From contig NZ_JAMBEP010000001.1 of the NCBI RefSeq assembly GCF_023374055.1, positions 868,001 through 932,000 of the forward strand: a DNA stretch of 64,000 nucleotides, in the 5' to 3' direction. Made by a program: the position numbers and the translations under genes. The stretch is from Luteimonas galliterrae (GTDB taxonomy: Bacteria > Pseudomonadota > Gammaproteobacteria > Xanthomonadales > Xanthomonadaceae). The notes under the pieces were generated by a model. It saw nothing but the letters and a program-made list of their open reading frames with translations, was not told where the DNA came from and made no database searches. Each line of letters opens with the position of its first letter. Positions within the stretch are counted from its first letter, which is position 1. Below are positions 36,001 through 44,255 of the stretch, piece after piece.

Positions 36001-37955
36001 GCGTAGGTCTTCCATGGCATGGCGTTGGCGTCGTAGTCGATTTTGGACTCGACCAGATTGGCGCAGCTAAGCGGCTGATTGCAGGTGCTACTGGCGACCT
36101 GGCCGATGACCCACTTGGCGGTGTTGTAGTGGTAAAGCCTTGTGTCGGTGCGGGTGTAACCGCCCGGCGCGCTGGAACGAGTGATCTCCGTGGGGCGTGC
36201 AAAGTTGTCGAAGGCATTCGCCTTCCAAATGGACTGCGCACCATCTTGAGATATGGTTATCGATGCAACAGGCCGGACTTTAAAGAGGACGGGGTTATAA
36301 TTTCCGTGCTCGACGAGACCATAAACATCTTGAAATGGCTGACCGGACGATGATGCTAAATAAGAGTGCGTTATAGTTCTTACAACGTTTCCACCTTTTT
36401 TGATGGTTTCGCTCAGAAGTCTGCCGAAGTTGCTCGAATAATCAGTGCTAAACCTGAACTCTGCAGTTACCTGACCAGGATCTACGACTGTCGTTATCGA
36501 ATAGCCCCTGCAGGGTTGTCCTTGATTGCAAGCACTGACAGTGCTCCAACTCGAGTCGTATTTGTATTCCCAACGCTGCGTGGCAAGGCCAGAGCCTGTG
36601 ATTGTTTTTTCATACAGCGAAGCAACATCAAAGGCCATTGGAGGCCCACTTAGTTCTTCATCACCAAAGAAAGTCGTATAGGGCGGATATATTGGGTCGT
36701 AGCATGTAAATGGGGTCTTGTCGCTGCCATGCACTAATTTGCGAAATTTAAATGTACCTATGGCCCCAGCGGGATTAGTAGCGACAAATGAACCTACGTC
36801 CTCAGGCTTTGGGGCTTGACTAGAGGACCAGTTATTGGCACTTACGTTTTGGGCCAGCAAACAGCCCTGCCATAAATAGTTGCCCACGTCTCTGGCCGGG
36901 CGACCGATATTGTCGTACACATATTTCCAGCTACTTCCGTCAGGCCGTATGACTTCAGACAGAATGGAGTATCCATTTACGTCTGGAGTGTAGTGATAGG
37001 TCCAGCTTCTCGTGCTAGAGGATACTGAGCCGATTCTTCCCTGTGAGTCGTACGCAATGGCGATAGACGCGTTGTCATTAGACCTAATCGCCTTAAGCCT
37101 GAAAGGGTTTGCAGGATCGTATTCGTACTCAACCCAATTTCCAAATCTATCTTCAACGCGGGTCGCAAACAGGAATACTTCTTTTCTATAGAGATTTATG
37201 CCAGTACGGCATTCACCACCTCCATACTTGCAATATAAAGAGGCATCAATCAATGGAGGGGCTGATCGAGAAGCCATCCAATCGAATTGATACTTGGTGC
37301 CGTCAGGCAAGCGAACAAAAAAGCCTTCACCGGTCCCATTTTTAATGGAAGGCAAGCAACCAACACGCCAGTCCTGGGTTGTAGATCCAGCATAGACTGC
37401 GCCATCGGTTGGAATTTCTGCGCCCGGCAGCAAGGACAGCATTAACGATTCTGGGTATCCAGGTATACTTATCTTGTTGCCGCCCCAGTACTCGCTAGCA
37501 CCATACTCAATTTCAGTGAACTGAATTCCATGCACGTTAGGTGGCTTAATGCCGTTGCTGCATCGCTTGAGAGGCTCTTGGGAGTTTGACGAAACCCATC
37601 CCGATGAATCTGTGAATACCCCATGCAGATGAGGCACATCGAGGCGCCATCCACATAGGATGTTGTCAGCATCCCCCACACACCTTTGCACTCCTTTTGC
37701 TATATCTAGCTTTCGCCCGAAAAAGACTGGTAATCCGTTTGTTTTAACTTCTATATCAGTCACACGGAATTGCACCTGCCCGGTGGACAGCTCGATTTCC
37801 TCACCGAAAGGACTATCCGATTGCATTATGCTAGGAGAGCTCTCCTTCTCAACGCTTTGATAGTCCCCAGCCACAGTGGCTACAAGCTGCGCTGATGCAG
37901 AGCCAGAAACGAGGATCGCCACGCAAGCTAATGCAAACGAGAGCTGCCGTTCCAA
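33000..37955 (-). CDS. Rhs/YD-repeat polymorphic toxin with Sec signal peptide
   Basis: This 1651-residue protein begins with a signal peptide (FALACVAILVSGSASAQ). Many YD repeats follow (YDALGRVTAV, YDAMGRLNLIDYPDG, YDGLDRLKTA). The Rhs-associated core is SEYEPYGG then YTGHVSDAATGLSYMQQRYYDPKIGGGRFLSVDPV, closing with the conserved DPDG at about residue 1462. The last 190 residues are variable: an Ala-rich linker, then a roughly 100-residue tip with LILNGAHISGQGKG and GGVRTTGANPGKVPIEIKV, probably the toxin domain, family not identified. Both ends of the gene (36260-37955 and 33000-33570) are AT-richer than the core, as in other Rhs elements. No VgrG or type VI gene is nearby; the signal peptide suggests Sec export. 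Its likely role is contact-dependent competition. Confidence 0.9.
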   Translation of the reverse strand: MERQLSFALACVAILVSGSASAQLVATVAGDYQSVEKESSPSIMQSDSPFGEEIELSTGQVQFRVTDIEVKTNGLPVFFGRKLDIAKGVQRCVGDADNILCGWRLDVPHLHGVFTDSSGWVSSNSQEPLKRCSNGIKPPNVHGIQFTEIEYGASEYWGGNKISIPGYPESLMLSLLPGAEIPTDGAVYAGSTTQDWRVGCLPSIKNGTGEGFFVRLPDGTKYQFDWMASRSAPPLIDASLYCKYGGGECRTGINLYRKEVFLFATRVEDRFGNWVEYEYDPANPFRLKAIRSNDNASIAIAYDSQGRIGSVSSSTRSWTYHYTPDVNGYSILSEVIRPDGSSWKYVYDNIGRPARDVGNYLWQGCLLAQNVSANNWSSSQAPKPEDVGSFVATNPAGAIGTFKFRKLVHGSDKTPFTCYDPIYPPYTTFFGDEELSGPPMAFDVASLYEKTITGSGLATQRWEYKYDSSWSTVSACNQGQPCRGYSITTVVDPGQVTAEFRFSTDYSSNFGRLLSETIKKGGNVVRTITHSYLASSSGQPFQDVYGLVEHGNYNPVLFKVRPVASITISQDGAQSIWKANAFDNFARPTEITRSSAPGGYTRTDTRLYHYNTAKWVIGQVASSTCNQPLSCANLVESKIDYDANAMPWKTYAFGKLQQTLTYDTASAVATGQRGTLKTVTDGNSNVTTFTDWMRGIPKKITFADAKFKSATIGDLGQITSITDENGYTTAYGYDAMGRLNLIDYPDGDTPNWVNTTITFAKNGSAVYGLPAGHWEQTVATGNARKVTYFDALWRPVVVVTYDTANTAGTLSQSVTRYDADGRPVFASYPQRSQDPAVFNTWANPAVAPNALGTDTVYDALGRVTAVTQDSESGPLTANTAYLSNVDGPYTVLTNPRGFQTRTWFQAYDQPNYDTPAEIWHPEATRTVIDRDVFGKPKTLTRRNDAGTVSLTRSYAYNAHQELCRTVEPETGATLLGYDLAGNLKWSAAGLPGATPCEPNGTTPAVAVRRVDRTYDTRNRLKTLAFYGGLGNQTWTYTPDGLAQSIVTDNGGGDVVTNNYAYNKRRLMSSESLVWGAVNWPIVYDYNTYGHLASQNWHGLLVDYAPNALGQPTKAGAYASGVTYHPNGAMAQFTYGNGMTHTLSQNARGLPEISCDFYGTCTGAAALRDVYGYDQNGNVLAILDGRTGARSDRDMTYDGLDRLKTAVSPMFGNASYSYDALDNLTRVAIGGTAARDHYYCYDAAWRLTNLKTGSCAGTSVIGLGYDVQGNLINKNGVTYTFDLGNRLRSSSALASRYLYDGHGRRVLDQTSAGDKVSQYNQAGQLTLAGDGRANTVSEYVHLNGSLLAIRERDVGTGVYTTRYQHTDALGSPVAVTDANRVVIEKSEYEPYGGLLNRPLEDGPGYTGHVSDAATGLSYMQQRYYDPKIGGGRFLSVDPVTATSVGGNFNRYWYANNNPYRFTDPDGRESACFSTGVGCGLTPITAEIERKQAVAMAGLAATALAFVSPAASRQLLTWAGSNFGAVSTGTSVAAEAAGVTGTATAAMAAAVKSAYTVRIVEQAGDTVEILGKGAKGNITVIAEMVKKGGQLILNGAHISGQGKGTSSLKELKQLARALGQQQGAESVIIKGGVRTTGANPGKVPIEIKVKVDQ

Positions 37956-38461
37956 AATGTATTCCCTTCTGTACGCTTAAGTATTCCAAGCTGATAAAGG
38001 CTCTGCTGCATCAGAACCTAATCATATATATTTGCTATCGCAAGGGCTCGACACATAGGCACATGGCTCGGCGTACTGCCGCATACGACAGAAAACACTC
38101 AGTTTTGCTGATGCTGTCTTGAACCCCATGGAGCACCCTTTTTAATTACCCTGCGCCCCCGCGCAATCGCAGCCTCACTTCCCTTGTCAAAGACTAGATG
38201 GCCCAATCTGCTTTAGCAGGCCAAACTTCGGATGACACAGCTTCGGGCGAAACAGTTCCCCCATCAGACCCACTGTAAGTTGACATAGACAACAACAACC
38301 ATCACCAGCTTCGGCTTGCACTTCGATTCGACAGGCCAAATCCGACAGATGAGGCTGCACTTGAGCGGTTCGTCGCTTAGACCGCGGCCCCAGGACTCGT
38401 CTTGCATCTAGGGCAACCCGTAAATCAAAAGCGAAGGCAGCAGGGCAAGCCCCCTACAATG
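37956..38461. other. AT-rich spacer between the Rhs gene and bolA
   Basis: About 500 bases with markedly lower GC than the surroundings. Only short, unconvincing frames occur on both strands. The part next to 37955 must hold the rhs promoter; an AT-rich stretch (ATATATTTGCTATCG near 38024) is a candidate location, but no clear -35/-10 pair was settled. It probably arrived together with the Rhs module. Confidence 0.5.
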
Positions 38462-38746
38462 CTAGTCGACTTCGTCGGGCGTGCGAGCCCGCATCGACAG
38501 GGCGTGGATGTCGGTAACCATCAAATCGCCCAGCGCCGCATAGACCGCACGGTGGCGCGCCAGCGGCGCCAGCCCTGCGAACGCCTCGCTGACGATCTCG
38601 ACATGGAAGTGCCCTCGCCCGTCCTGAGCGCCGGCATGCTTGGCATGGCGATGGCTGTCGTCGCGGATCTCCAGCAGCGTCGGCGCCAGCGAAGCCTGCA
38701 GCGCGGCGCGGATCGCTTCCACGCGTTGCTCGCGCGGCAGGCTCAC
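38462..38746 (-). CDS. bolA: BolA-family protein (intact copy)
   Basis: This 94-residue protein has the BolA signature [32 protein letters not shown], then [29 protein letters not shown]. BolA proteins work with monothiol glutaredoxins on Fe-S handling and can influence morphology and biofilm genes. The GTG start at 38746 overlaps the stop of yciI (GTGA), a coupled pair. A frameshifted second copy exists at 32377-32657 on the far side of the Rhs gene. Confidence 0.93.
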   Translation of the reverse strand: MSLPREQRVEAIRAALQASLAPTLLEIRDDSHRHAKHAGAQDGRGHFHVEIVSEAFAGLAPLARHRAVYAALGDLMVTDIHALSMRARTPDEVD

Positions 38747-39042
38747 GGCAACACCGGCCGGAACGGACGCACGTCGACCCGCTGGTAGACGCCCGCGGCG
38801 ACGTATGGGTCGGCATCGGCCCAGGCGCGGGCGTCGGCGAGCGATGCGAATTCGGCGATGACGATGCTGCCGCTGAAACCGGCCGGGCCGGGATCCTCGG
38901 CGTCGATCGCCGGGCAAGGCCCGGCCAGCAGCAAGCGGCCCTCGTCGCGCAGCGCGGTGAGGCGAGCCAGGTGTTCGGGCCTGGCCTGCAGGCGCTTGGC
39001 CAGTACATCCGGGCCATCGTGGCCTTCGATCGCGTACCACAT
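38743..39042 (-). CDS. yciI: YciI-like protein
   Basis: This 99-residue ferredoxin-like-fold protein reads [31 protein letters not shown], then [42 protein letters not shown]. This is the YciI pattern, with the conserved His-Asp pair considered catalytic in the family (R..HL and DPY). Its stop overlaps the bolA start. The biochemical role of the family is largely unknown. A scrap of this gene's 3' end is also present beside the decayed bolA copy. Confidence 0.9.
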   Translation of the reverse strand: MWYAIEGHDGPDVLAKRLQARPEHLARLTALRDEGRLLLAGPCPAIDAEDPGPAGFSGSIVIAEFASLADARAWADADPYVAAGVYQRVDVRPFRPVLP

Positions 39043-39469
39043 CCGCCTGCACCCGCCTTCGCCGATCCGAGAAGTGTCGATTGTATCGGGCGCCCTGCCC
39101 GCATCCGAAGCCAGCCGCGACTCACGACCGCAGCTGAAGCCCCTGCCGCAGAAAAAGGGCACAGGCTGGACACGGCCCACCGCAGCCCGTACCCTTGACC
39201 CATTGCTCGAGGCCGGAAGCAGCGGCCGTCGCGAACCAGGCGCCCCACGCCTCACGCTGACGCTCGAATCGCTGCCCCCACCGGCCCGCGCCCGACCATC
39301 TCTTCCGCCGTCCCCCGCCTCGTCCCCGCGCGGCGCGGCCGGTCGTGATGTTTGGGCGACGCTCCGCCCTTGCGACTGGGTTCGCAGAACTTAAGCGGTA
39401 CCGATCCAAGCGCCGCGGCCCGCCGCGCCCACCGTACGTCCAGTGGCCCGGAGGGGGCCGCTACCCAAG
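39043..39469. other. Intergenic region upstream of scpA, no gene recognised
   Basis: About 430 bases between divergent yciI and scpA. Frames exist on both strands, as expected at this GC content, but none shows a recognisable protein. A G-rich stretch CGGAGGGGG just before 39460 may serve as the scpA ribosome-binding region. It must carry divergent promoters for bolA-yciI and scpAB; none was pinned down. Confidence 0.5.
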
Positions 39470-40390
39470 ATGACTGCAGAAACCGCGCCCGACGCGACAC
39501 CCCAAAACCACGCGCCCGTCCATCCGCAGCAGCAGGAAATGCCGCTGGCGATGGTGCTCGGCCAGCCGTTGCTGCAGATCCCGCAGGATCTGTACATACC
39601 GCCGGACGCGCTGGAAGTGATCCTGGAGGCCTTCGAAGGTCCGCTGGACCTGCTGCTGTACCTGATCCGCCGGCAGAACCTGGACATCCTGGACATCCCG
39701 GTCGCCGAGATCACCCGCCAGTACGTCGACTACATCCAGGCCATGCACGAGCTGCGCTTCGAACTGGCGGCCGAGTACCTGGTGATGGCCGCGATCCTGG
39801 CCGAGATCAAGTCGCGCATGCTGCTGCCGCGGCCGCCGGCCGAAGAAGGCCTGGAAGACGACCCGCGCGCCGACCTGGTGCGCCGCCTGCAGGAATACGA
39901 GCGCTTCAAGCAGGCCGCAGAGGATATCGACGCCCTGCCCCGGCTCGACCGCGATACCGCGACCGCCAATGCCTTCGTCCCGGACCGCGCCTCGGTGCGC
40001 CTGCCGCCGCCGGTAGACCTGCGGGAGATGCTGCTGGCCTTGCACGACGTGCTCAAGCGCGCCGAGTTGTTCACCGGCCACGCGATCAAGCGCGATGCGC
40101 TCAGCGTGCGCCAGCGCATGGGCGAGCTGCTGACCCGGCTCGGCGATGGCGCCTTCCACCGCTTCGAATCGCTGTTCGAGCCGCGCGAAGGCAAATTGGG
40201 CGTGGTGGTGACCTTCCTTGCGCTGCTGGAGCTGGCCAAGGAGCAGTTGCTGGACATCGTCCAGGAAGCGCCGTTGGCGCCGATCTATCTGAAATCGCTG
40301 GCCATCGGCGATGGCGGCGATGGCAACACGGCGCTTGAGTTGTCGAGCGAGTTTGACGACGACGCGCCGGCGGCGAACGACGCGGAGTAA
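39470..40390 (+). CDS. scpA: Segregation and condensation protein A
   Basis: ScpA is the kleisin that bridges the two heads of SMC. This 306-residue protein contains the ScpA core FEGPLDLLLYLIRRQNLDILDIPVAEITRQYVDYI and AAEYLVMAAILAEIKSRMLLP, then a variable middle and a C-terminal winged helix (VVVTFLALLELAKEQLLDIVQEAPLAPIYL). The N-terminus carries about 45 extra, poorly conserved residues. The start is placed at the ATG 39470; a GTG at 39443 overlaps the G-rich ribosome-binding stretch. It is followed by scpB after a repeat-filled 192-base gap. Confidence 0.94.
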   Translation: MTAETAPDATPQNHAPVHPQQQEMPLAMVLGQPLLQIPQDLYIPPDALEVILEAFEGPLDLLLYLIRRQNLDILDIPVAEITRQYVDYIQAMHELRFELAAEYLVMAAILAEIKSRMLLPRPPAEEGLEDDPRADLVRRLQEYERFKQAAEDIDALPRLDRDTATANAFVPDRASVRLPPPVDLREMLLALHDVLKRAELFTGHAIKRDALSVRQRMGELLTRLGDGAFHRFESLFEPREGKLGVVVTFLALLELAKEQLLDIVQEAPLAPIYLKSLAIGDGGDGNTALELSSEFDDDAPAANDAE

Positions 40391-40407
40391 TGGCAAAAAC
40401 ATCACGC

Positions 40408-40543
40408 CCGTCATTCCAGCGAAAGCTCGAACCCATTTTGATCTTGCCGTTGTAGCAACCTCGAAAAGCAAAATGGGTCCCAGCTTTCGCTGGGATGACG
40501 ACAAAAATAAAGTCGCTGGATTCCGCCTTCGCGGGAACGACGG
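40408..40543. repeat. Palindromic repeats ('GTCATTCC..GGGATGACG' family) between scpA and scpB
   Basis: One inverted pair (CGTCATTCCAGCGAAAGCTC with CAGCTTTCGCTGGGATGACG) is followed by a further arm of the 'TTCCGCCTTCGCGGGAACGACGG' type. The long fold-back could uncouple scpA from scpB. Confidence 0.85.
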
Positions 40544-40582
40544 CTCAAGACAAATCAACAAACCAAAGAATCGCAATTCCCG

Positions 40583-41386
40583 ATGGATCAAACACTCATC
40601 AACCGCATCGTCGAAGCCGCCCTGCTGGCCGCCAACCAACCGCTGACGCTGGCGCAGCTGCATGCGCTGTTCCCCGAAGACCAGCCGGCGCCGGCCGACA
40701 GCGTCGAAAAGGCGCTGGAAACGCTGCGCGAGCAGTCCGCCGAGCGCGGCGTGGAGCTGGTCGAGGTCGCTTCCGGCTTCCGCTACCAGGTGCAGGTCGA
40801 CGTGCACGCCTGGGTCGCGCGGCTATGGACCGAGCGCCAGACCAAATACACCCGCGCCACGCTGGAAACGTTGGCGCTGATCGCCTACCGCCAGCCGATC
40901 ACCCGCGGCGAGATCGAGCAGATCCGCGGCGTGACGGTCAACAGCAACATCATCAAGGCGCTGGAAGAGCGCGAATGGATCCGCGTGGTGGGCCATCGCG
41001 ACATGCCCGGCCGGCCGGAACTGCTCGGCACCACCAAGGGTTTCCTGGATTACTTCGGCCTCAAGCGCCTGGACGAACTGCCGCCGCTGTCCGAGCTGAA
41101 GGATTTCGGCGAACTCGAACCGCAACTGCAGCTCGAAGGCGAGAAAACGCTGCCGATCGGCGATGTCGCCGTCGACGCAGCCAACGCCGAAACCGGCATC
41201 GACCCCGACCTCGCCGCCGAAACCGACAGCTACGGCCTCGATGCCGACCTCGTCGACGAAGACGAGCAACACCCGCGAGACGCCGCACACGACGACGAAG
41301 ACGCGGACCTCACCCACCCCGAATCGCAAGACGAATCGAACGACACCGCCCTCGCCGACGACGGCGACAGCGCCCGGAGTACTTAA
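40583..41386 (+). CDS. scpB: Segregation and condensation protein B
   Basis: This 267-residue protein has tandem winged-helix domains. ATLETLALIAYRQPITRGEIEQIRGV and IKALEEREWIRVVGHRDMPGRPELLGTTKGFLDYFGL are the family signatures. ScpB regulates the SMC-ScpA ring. The last 90 residues are an acidic, Asp/Glu-rich low-complexity tail not seen in short ScpB proteins. Its TAA is immediately followed by the rluB start, so the two are probably translated from one message. Confidence 0.94.
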   Translation: MDQTLINRIVEAALLAANQPLTLAQLHALFPEDQPAPADSVEKALETLREQSAERGVELVEVASGFRYQVQVDVHAWVARLWTERQTKYTRATLETLALIAYRQPITRGEIEQIRGVTVNSNIIKALEEREWIRVVGHRDMPGRPELLGTTKGFLDYFGLKRLDELPPLSELKDFGELEPQLQLEGEKTLPIGDVAVDAANAETGIDPDLAAETDSYGLDADLVDEDEQHPRDAAHDDEDADLTHPESQDESNDTALADDGDSARST

Positions 41387-43084
41387 ATGAGTGATTCAAC
41401 CACTCCCAGCAACGGCACGCGCAAGCTCTCGCTCAAGCGCGGCGCCGAACAGAACAACGACAACGCCCCCCGATTGGAAGAACGCCTGCACAAAGTGCTG
41501 GCGCAAGCGGGCCTAGGCTCGCGCCGCGCGCTGGAGCAGCGCATCGCCGACGGCCTGGTCAAGGTCAACGGCGAGGTCGCGCAGACCGGCATGAGCATCA
41601 AGAGCGGCGACAAGGTCGAACTCGACGGCCGCAGCTTCGTCGCCAGCGCCCTGACCGAACCGGCCCGCGTGCTGCTGTACAACAAGCCCGAAGGCGAAGT
41701 GACCACGCGCGAAGACCCCGAAGGCCGCCCGACCATCTTCGAAGCGCTGCCGGCCTTGAAGGGCGCGCGCTGGATCGCGATCGGCCGCCTGGACATCAAC
41801 ACCACCGGCCTGCTGCTGCTCACCACCGACGGCGAGCTGGCCAATGCGATGATGCACCCCTCGTTCGAAGTCGAACGCGAATACGTCTGCCGCGTGCGCG
41901 CGCCCGAAGGCATGGAGACCGTGCCCGACAACATCGTCGACCGCCTGCGCCGCGGCGTGGCCCTGGACGACGGCCCGGCCAAGTTCGACGACATCGAACG
42001 CATCGGCGGCACCGATTCGCACGATTGGTTCCGCGTGCTGCTGAAGGAAGGCCGCAACCGCGAAGTGCGCCGCCTGTGGGAATCGCAGGGTTGCCAGGTC
42101 AGCCGCCTGAAGCGCATCCGTTACGGCTCGGTATCGCTGCCGCAGCCGCTGCTGCGCGGACAGTCGCAGGAAATGGCGGCCGACAAGGTCGAAGCGCTGC
42201 GCAAGGAATTGAAGCTGGAAGAAGGTCCGCCGCCCGCATTGACGCTGCAGCCGGTGATCGGCCAGCGCAAGGCCGCCAAGAAGTCGACCGTGCACATCGC
42301 CGGCGAACGCTCGCACGGCTACGTCGGCGGCCACAACACCGCCGACGAAGGCCGCGAGCTGCGCCGCTTCGATCACGTCCGCGAAGATCGCGGCCGCGGC
42401 CGTTTCGGCAACAAGGGCGGATTCGGTAAAGGCGGGCACGGCGGCTTGACGGTGAGCGGCGAAGCCGCCGCCAAGCAATCGCAGAAGCCGTTCAAGCAAC
42501 GCGCGCACAAGGGGCCCAAGCCGTTGCCGGAAGGCAATCCGGCCGCGTTCCGCACCTGGTATGTGCCTGAAGGCGTCGATACCGGCCCGACCGGACACCG
42601 CAATGCCGACGGCCAGCAGCCGCGTCGCGGGCCGGGCAAGCCTTACGGCAACAAGCCGGGCGGCGCACGGCCGGGCGGCGGCGCGCGTCCCGGCGGTGCA
42701 CGCAATAGCGGGCCGGGCGGACAACGCGCTCCTTACCGCGGCGAGCGCAATGAAGGCGGCGGGTATCAAGGCCAGGGCGAGCGCGGGCCGCGTCGCGAAG
42801 GCGGTTTCGGCAACGATCAGCAGCGCGGACCGCGCGGTCCCGGACAAGGCCAGGGACAAGGCCCGCGTTCGCCGCGCCCGTACGGCCATCCCGGCAATGC
42901 GCCGAGCTTCCCGTCCGACCATGCCAACCCCGGCACGTTCAATCCCTACGATCGTCCGCGCGGGCCGCGTCCGGCCGGCAATCGCCCCGGCGGCAATCGT
43001 CCGCCGGGCGGACCGCGCGGACCGCGGCCTGGCGGCAATCGCGGACCGGGCGGCAACCGCGGACCGCAAGGCGGCAACCGCTGA
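41387..43084 (+). CDS. rluB: 23S rRNA pseudouridine synthase RluB with long Gly/Arg/Pro-rich tail
   Basis: RluB isomerises U2605 of 23S rRNA. This 565-residue protein has an S4 domain (about 30-85, LEERLHKVLAQAGLGSRRALEQ). The catalytic domain has Asp136 in GRLDINTTGLLLLTTDGELAN, then REGRNREVRRL-type sequence (KEGRNREVRRLWES). From about residue 330 the protein becomes low-complexity, with GPRGPGQ, RPGGNR and GGARPGG runs to the end, roughly twice the length of the E. coli enzyme (about 290). Such tails may bind RNA non-specifically or promote condensates. It follows scpB without a gap. Confidence 0.93.
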   Translation: MSDSTTPSNGTRKLSLKRGAEQNNDNAPRLEERLHKVLAQAGLGSRRALEQRIADGLVKVNGEVAQTGMSIKSGDKVELDGRSFVASALTEPARVLLYNKPEGEVTTREDPEGRPTIFEALPALKGARWIAIGRLDINTTGLLLLTTDGELANAMMHPSFEVEREYVCRVRAPEGMETVPDNIVDRLRRGVALDDGPAKFDDIERIGGTDSHDWFRVLLKEGRNREVRRLWESQGCQVSRLKRIRYGSVSLPQPLLRGQSQEMAADKVEALRKELKLEEGPPPALTLQPVIGQRKAAKKSTVHIAGERSHGYVGGHNTADEGRELRRFDHVREDRGRGRFGNKGGFGKGGHGGLTVSGEAAAKQSQKPFKQRAHKGPKPLPEGNPAAFRTWYVPEGVDTGPTGHRNADGQQPRRGPGKPYGNKPGGARPGGGARPGGARNSGPGGQRAPYRGERNEGGGYQGQGERGPRREGGFGNDQQRGPRGPGQGQGQGPRSPRPYGHPGNAPSFPSDHANPGTFNPYDRPRGPRPAGNRPGGNRPPGGPRGPRPGGNRGPGGNRGPQGGNR

Positions 43085-43120
43085 CTTGGGCGGTACAACG
43101 CCTGGGGATGCGAAATAAAA

Positions 43121-43144
43121 CAAGGCCGGCTTATGCCGGCCTTG
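43121..43144 (-). terminator. Rho-independent terminator for the 43182-43640 gene, possibly bidirectional
   Basis: CAAGGCCGGC-TTAT-GCCGGCCTTG is a 10-bp perfect stem with a four-base loop. On the minus strand it is followed by TTTTATTT, a proper U-run for the gene at 43182-43640. On the plus strand the tail (TCTCGTTT) is weaker but could also end the scpB-rluB message. Confidence 0.85.
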
Positions 43145-43181
43145 TCTCGTTTACGCGGTCATCGGTTGCATCGACGCTGGC

Positions 43182-43640
43182 TCATGGACGGGTCAACTCG
43201 AAGCGGCCCACATCCACGCCCAAGTTAACACCACCGCCGGTGCCGGCCAGCGCGAGCGATACGGGGCCTTTGGTCAACACCTGCGCCGAACCGCTCTTCA
43301 CCACGCCGGCGTTGGCTTCGGCCTGCGCATAAGTACCGAGCACATCGTCGATCTTGCTGACATCGCTGAAGCGTCCCTTGCCGTCGCGGATCTCCCATTT
43401 GCCCGCGGTCAGGCCGATCGCCTGCGCCTTGATCTTGACCGGCAACGATTTGCCGTCGCTGCAGGTTACGGTGCCGTTGCCGGTCGCATGCTTGTAGACC
43501 AGCGACCAGCCGTCGATGTTGTACGCCAGCTTGCATTCCAGTCCGTCCGCGGCGAGCGCGCGCGGCGAGCACGACAGGCCCAAAGCGAAGGCCAACGCGG
43601 CGATGAGCGGGATGACGCTGTGTTTGGCGGCGGTTTTCAT
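43182..43640 (-). CDS. Hypothetical exported protein, 152 residues
   Basis: A signal peptide (IPLIAALAFALGLSCSPRALAA) precedes a small beta-rich domain: LECKLAYNIDGWSLVYKHATGNGTVTCSDGKSLPVKIKAQAIG, then a Gly-rich end LALAGTGGGVNLGVDVGRFEL. Two cysteines (in LECKL and VTCSD) could form a disulphide. It has an excellent ribosome-binding site (AGGAGGTCC before the ATG at 43640) and its own terminator at 43121. The pattern recalls small secreted DUF992-like proteins, but I cannot assign a family securely. It is probably periplasmic and monocistronic. Confidence 0.75.
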   Translation of the reverse strand: MKTAAKHSVIPLIAALAFALGLSCSPRALAADGLECKLAYNIDGWSLVYKHATGNGTVTCSDGKSLPVKIKAQAIGLTAGKWEIRDGKGRFSDVSKIDDVLGTYAQAEANAGVVKSGSAQVLTKGPVSLALAGTGGGVNLGVDVGRFELTRP

Positions 43641-43749
43641 AGGACCTCCTGGGTGGAAACATCCCGATACCGCGCCCAGTGTCCACCCAGGCGGATCACG
43701 CCACGGTGATGCCGGCGTCCCCAGCCTGTCGCGCGACTGAATAGGCGGG

Positions 43750-44037
43750 CTATGCCGATCCCGTCTGATGGACTTCGAGTATCTCGTCCAGCCAGAGATA
43801 GTGTGCATGTTCCGGATTGCGCGCATCGTCGATCCGCACCACGCCGTTGATGCCTTCGTCGCCGTCGCCGTCGCGGAACACCTGCACGACGGGTCGCGCC
43901 GAAACCACGCCCTGCAGCTTGCTGCCGTCTATCAGGACGACTTCGACCTTGGCTTCGTCGGGCAATTGCGTGGCCCGCGATTCCAACAGCGCGATATCCG
44001 CCTGGTCGGTGTAGACGCATTCTGCGAACTGGCCCAT
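43750..44037 (-). CDS. Small conserved protein, DUF3247-like
   Basis: This 95-residue cytoplasmic protein reads MGQFAECVYTDQADIALLES, then VEVVLIDGSKLQGVVSARPVVQVFRDGDGDEGINGVVRIDD and YLWLDEILEVHQTGS. The beta-barrel-like middle with LIDGSKLQGVV recalls small SH3/Sm-like folds. A family of this shape (DUF3247) is nearly restricted to Xanthomonadaceae; the assignment is from memory of the pattern. Function is unknown. Confidence 0.7.
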   Translation of the reverse strand: MGQFAECVYTDQADIALLESRATQLPDEAKVEVVLIDGSKLQGVVSARPVVQVFRDGDGDEGINGVVRIDDARNPEHAHYLWLDEILEVHQTGSA

Positions 44038-44255
44038 GGAAGCGCCTCCGGGAAGAATTCGGAAACAGCATCCGCGCGCTCGCGTAATCGCCGGGTGAGG
44101 CGTTCGTTAGGGCCCCGATTCATCCATCTCGACACCGGTCCACTTCGCGCCGGCTTCACATTCCGCCCATCGTGCGCACGCGGCGCGGCGCGAAACTGCC
44201 GTTGCTTCCGGCGACCTTGCCGGCTTGGCTTTGCGGGAGGCTGGCGGTAAGGGCG

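Noticed and set aside
33699-36353. 884-residue plus-strand open frame
   Set aside because: Antisense to the GC-rich Rhs core; the Val/Gly/Ala-rich sequence has no family features and the frame matches YD-repeat periodicity.
41513-43123. 536-residue minus-strand frame
   Set aside because: Antisense to rluB; its Ala/Arg-rich text mirrors the Gly/Arg/Pro tail codons.
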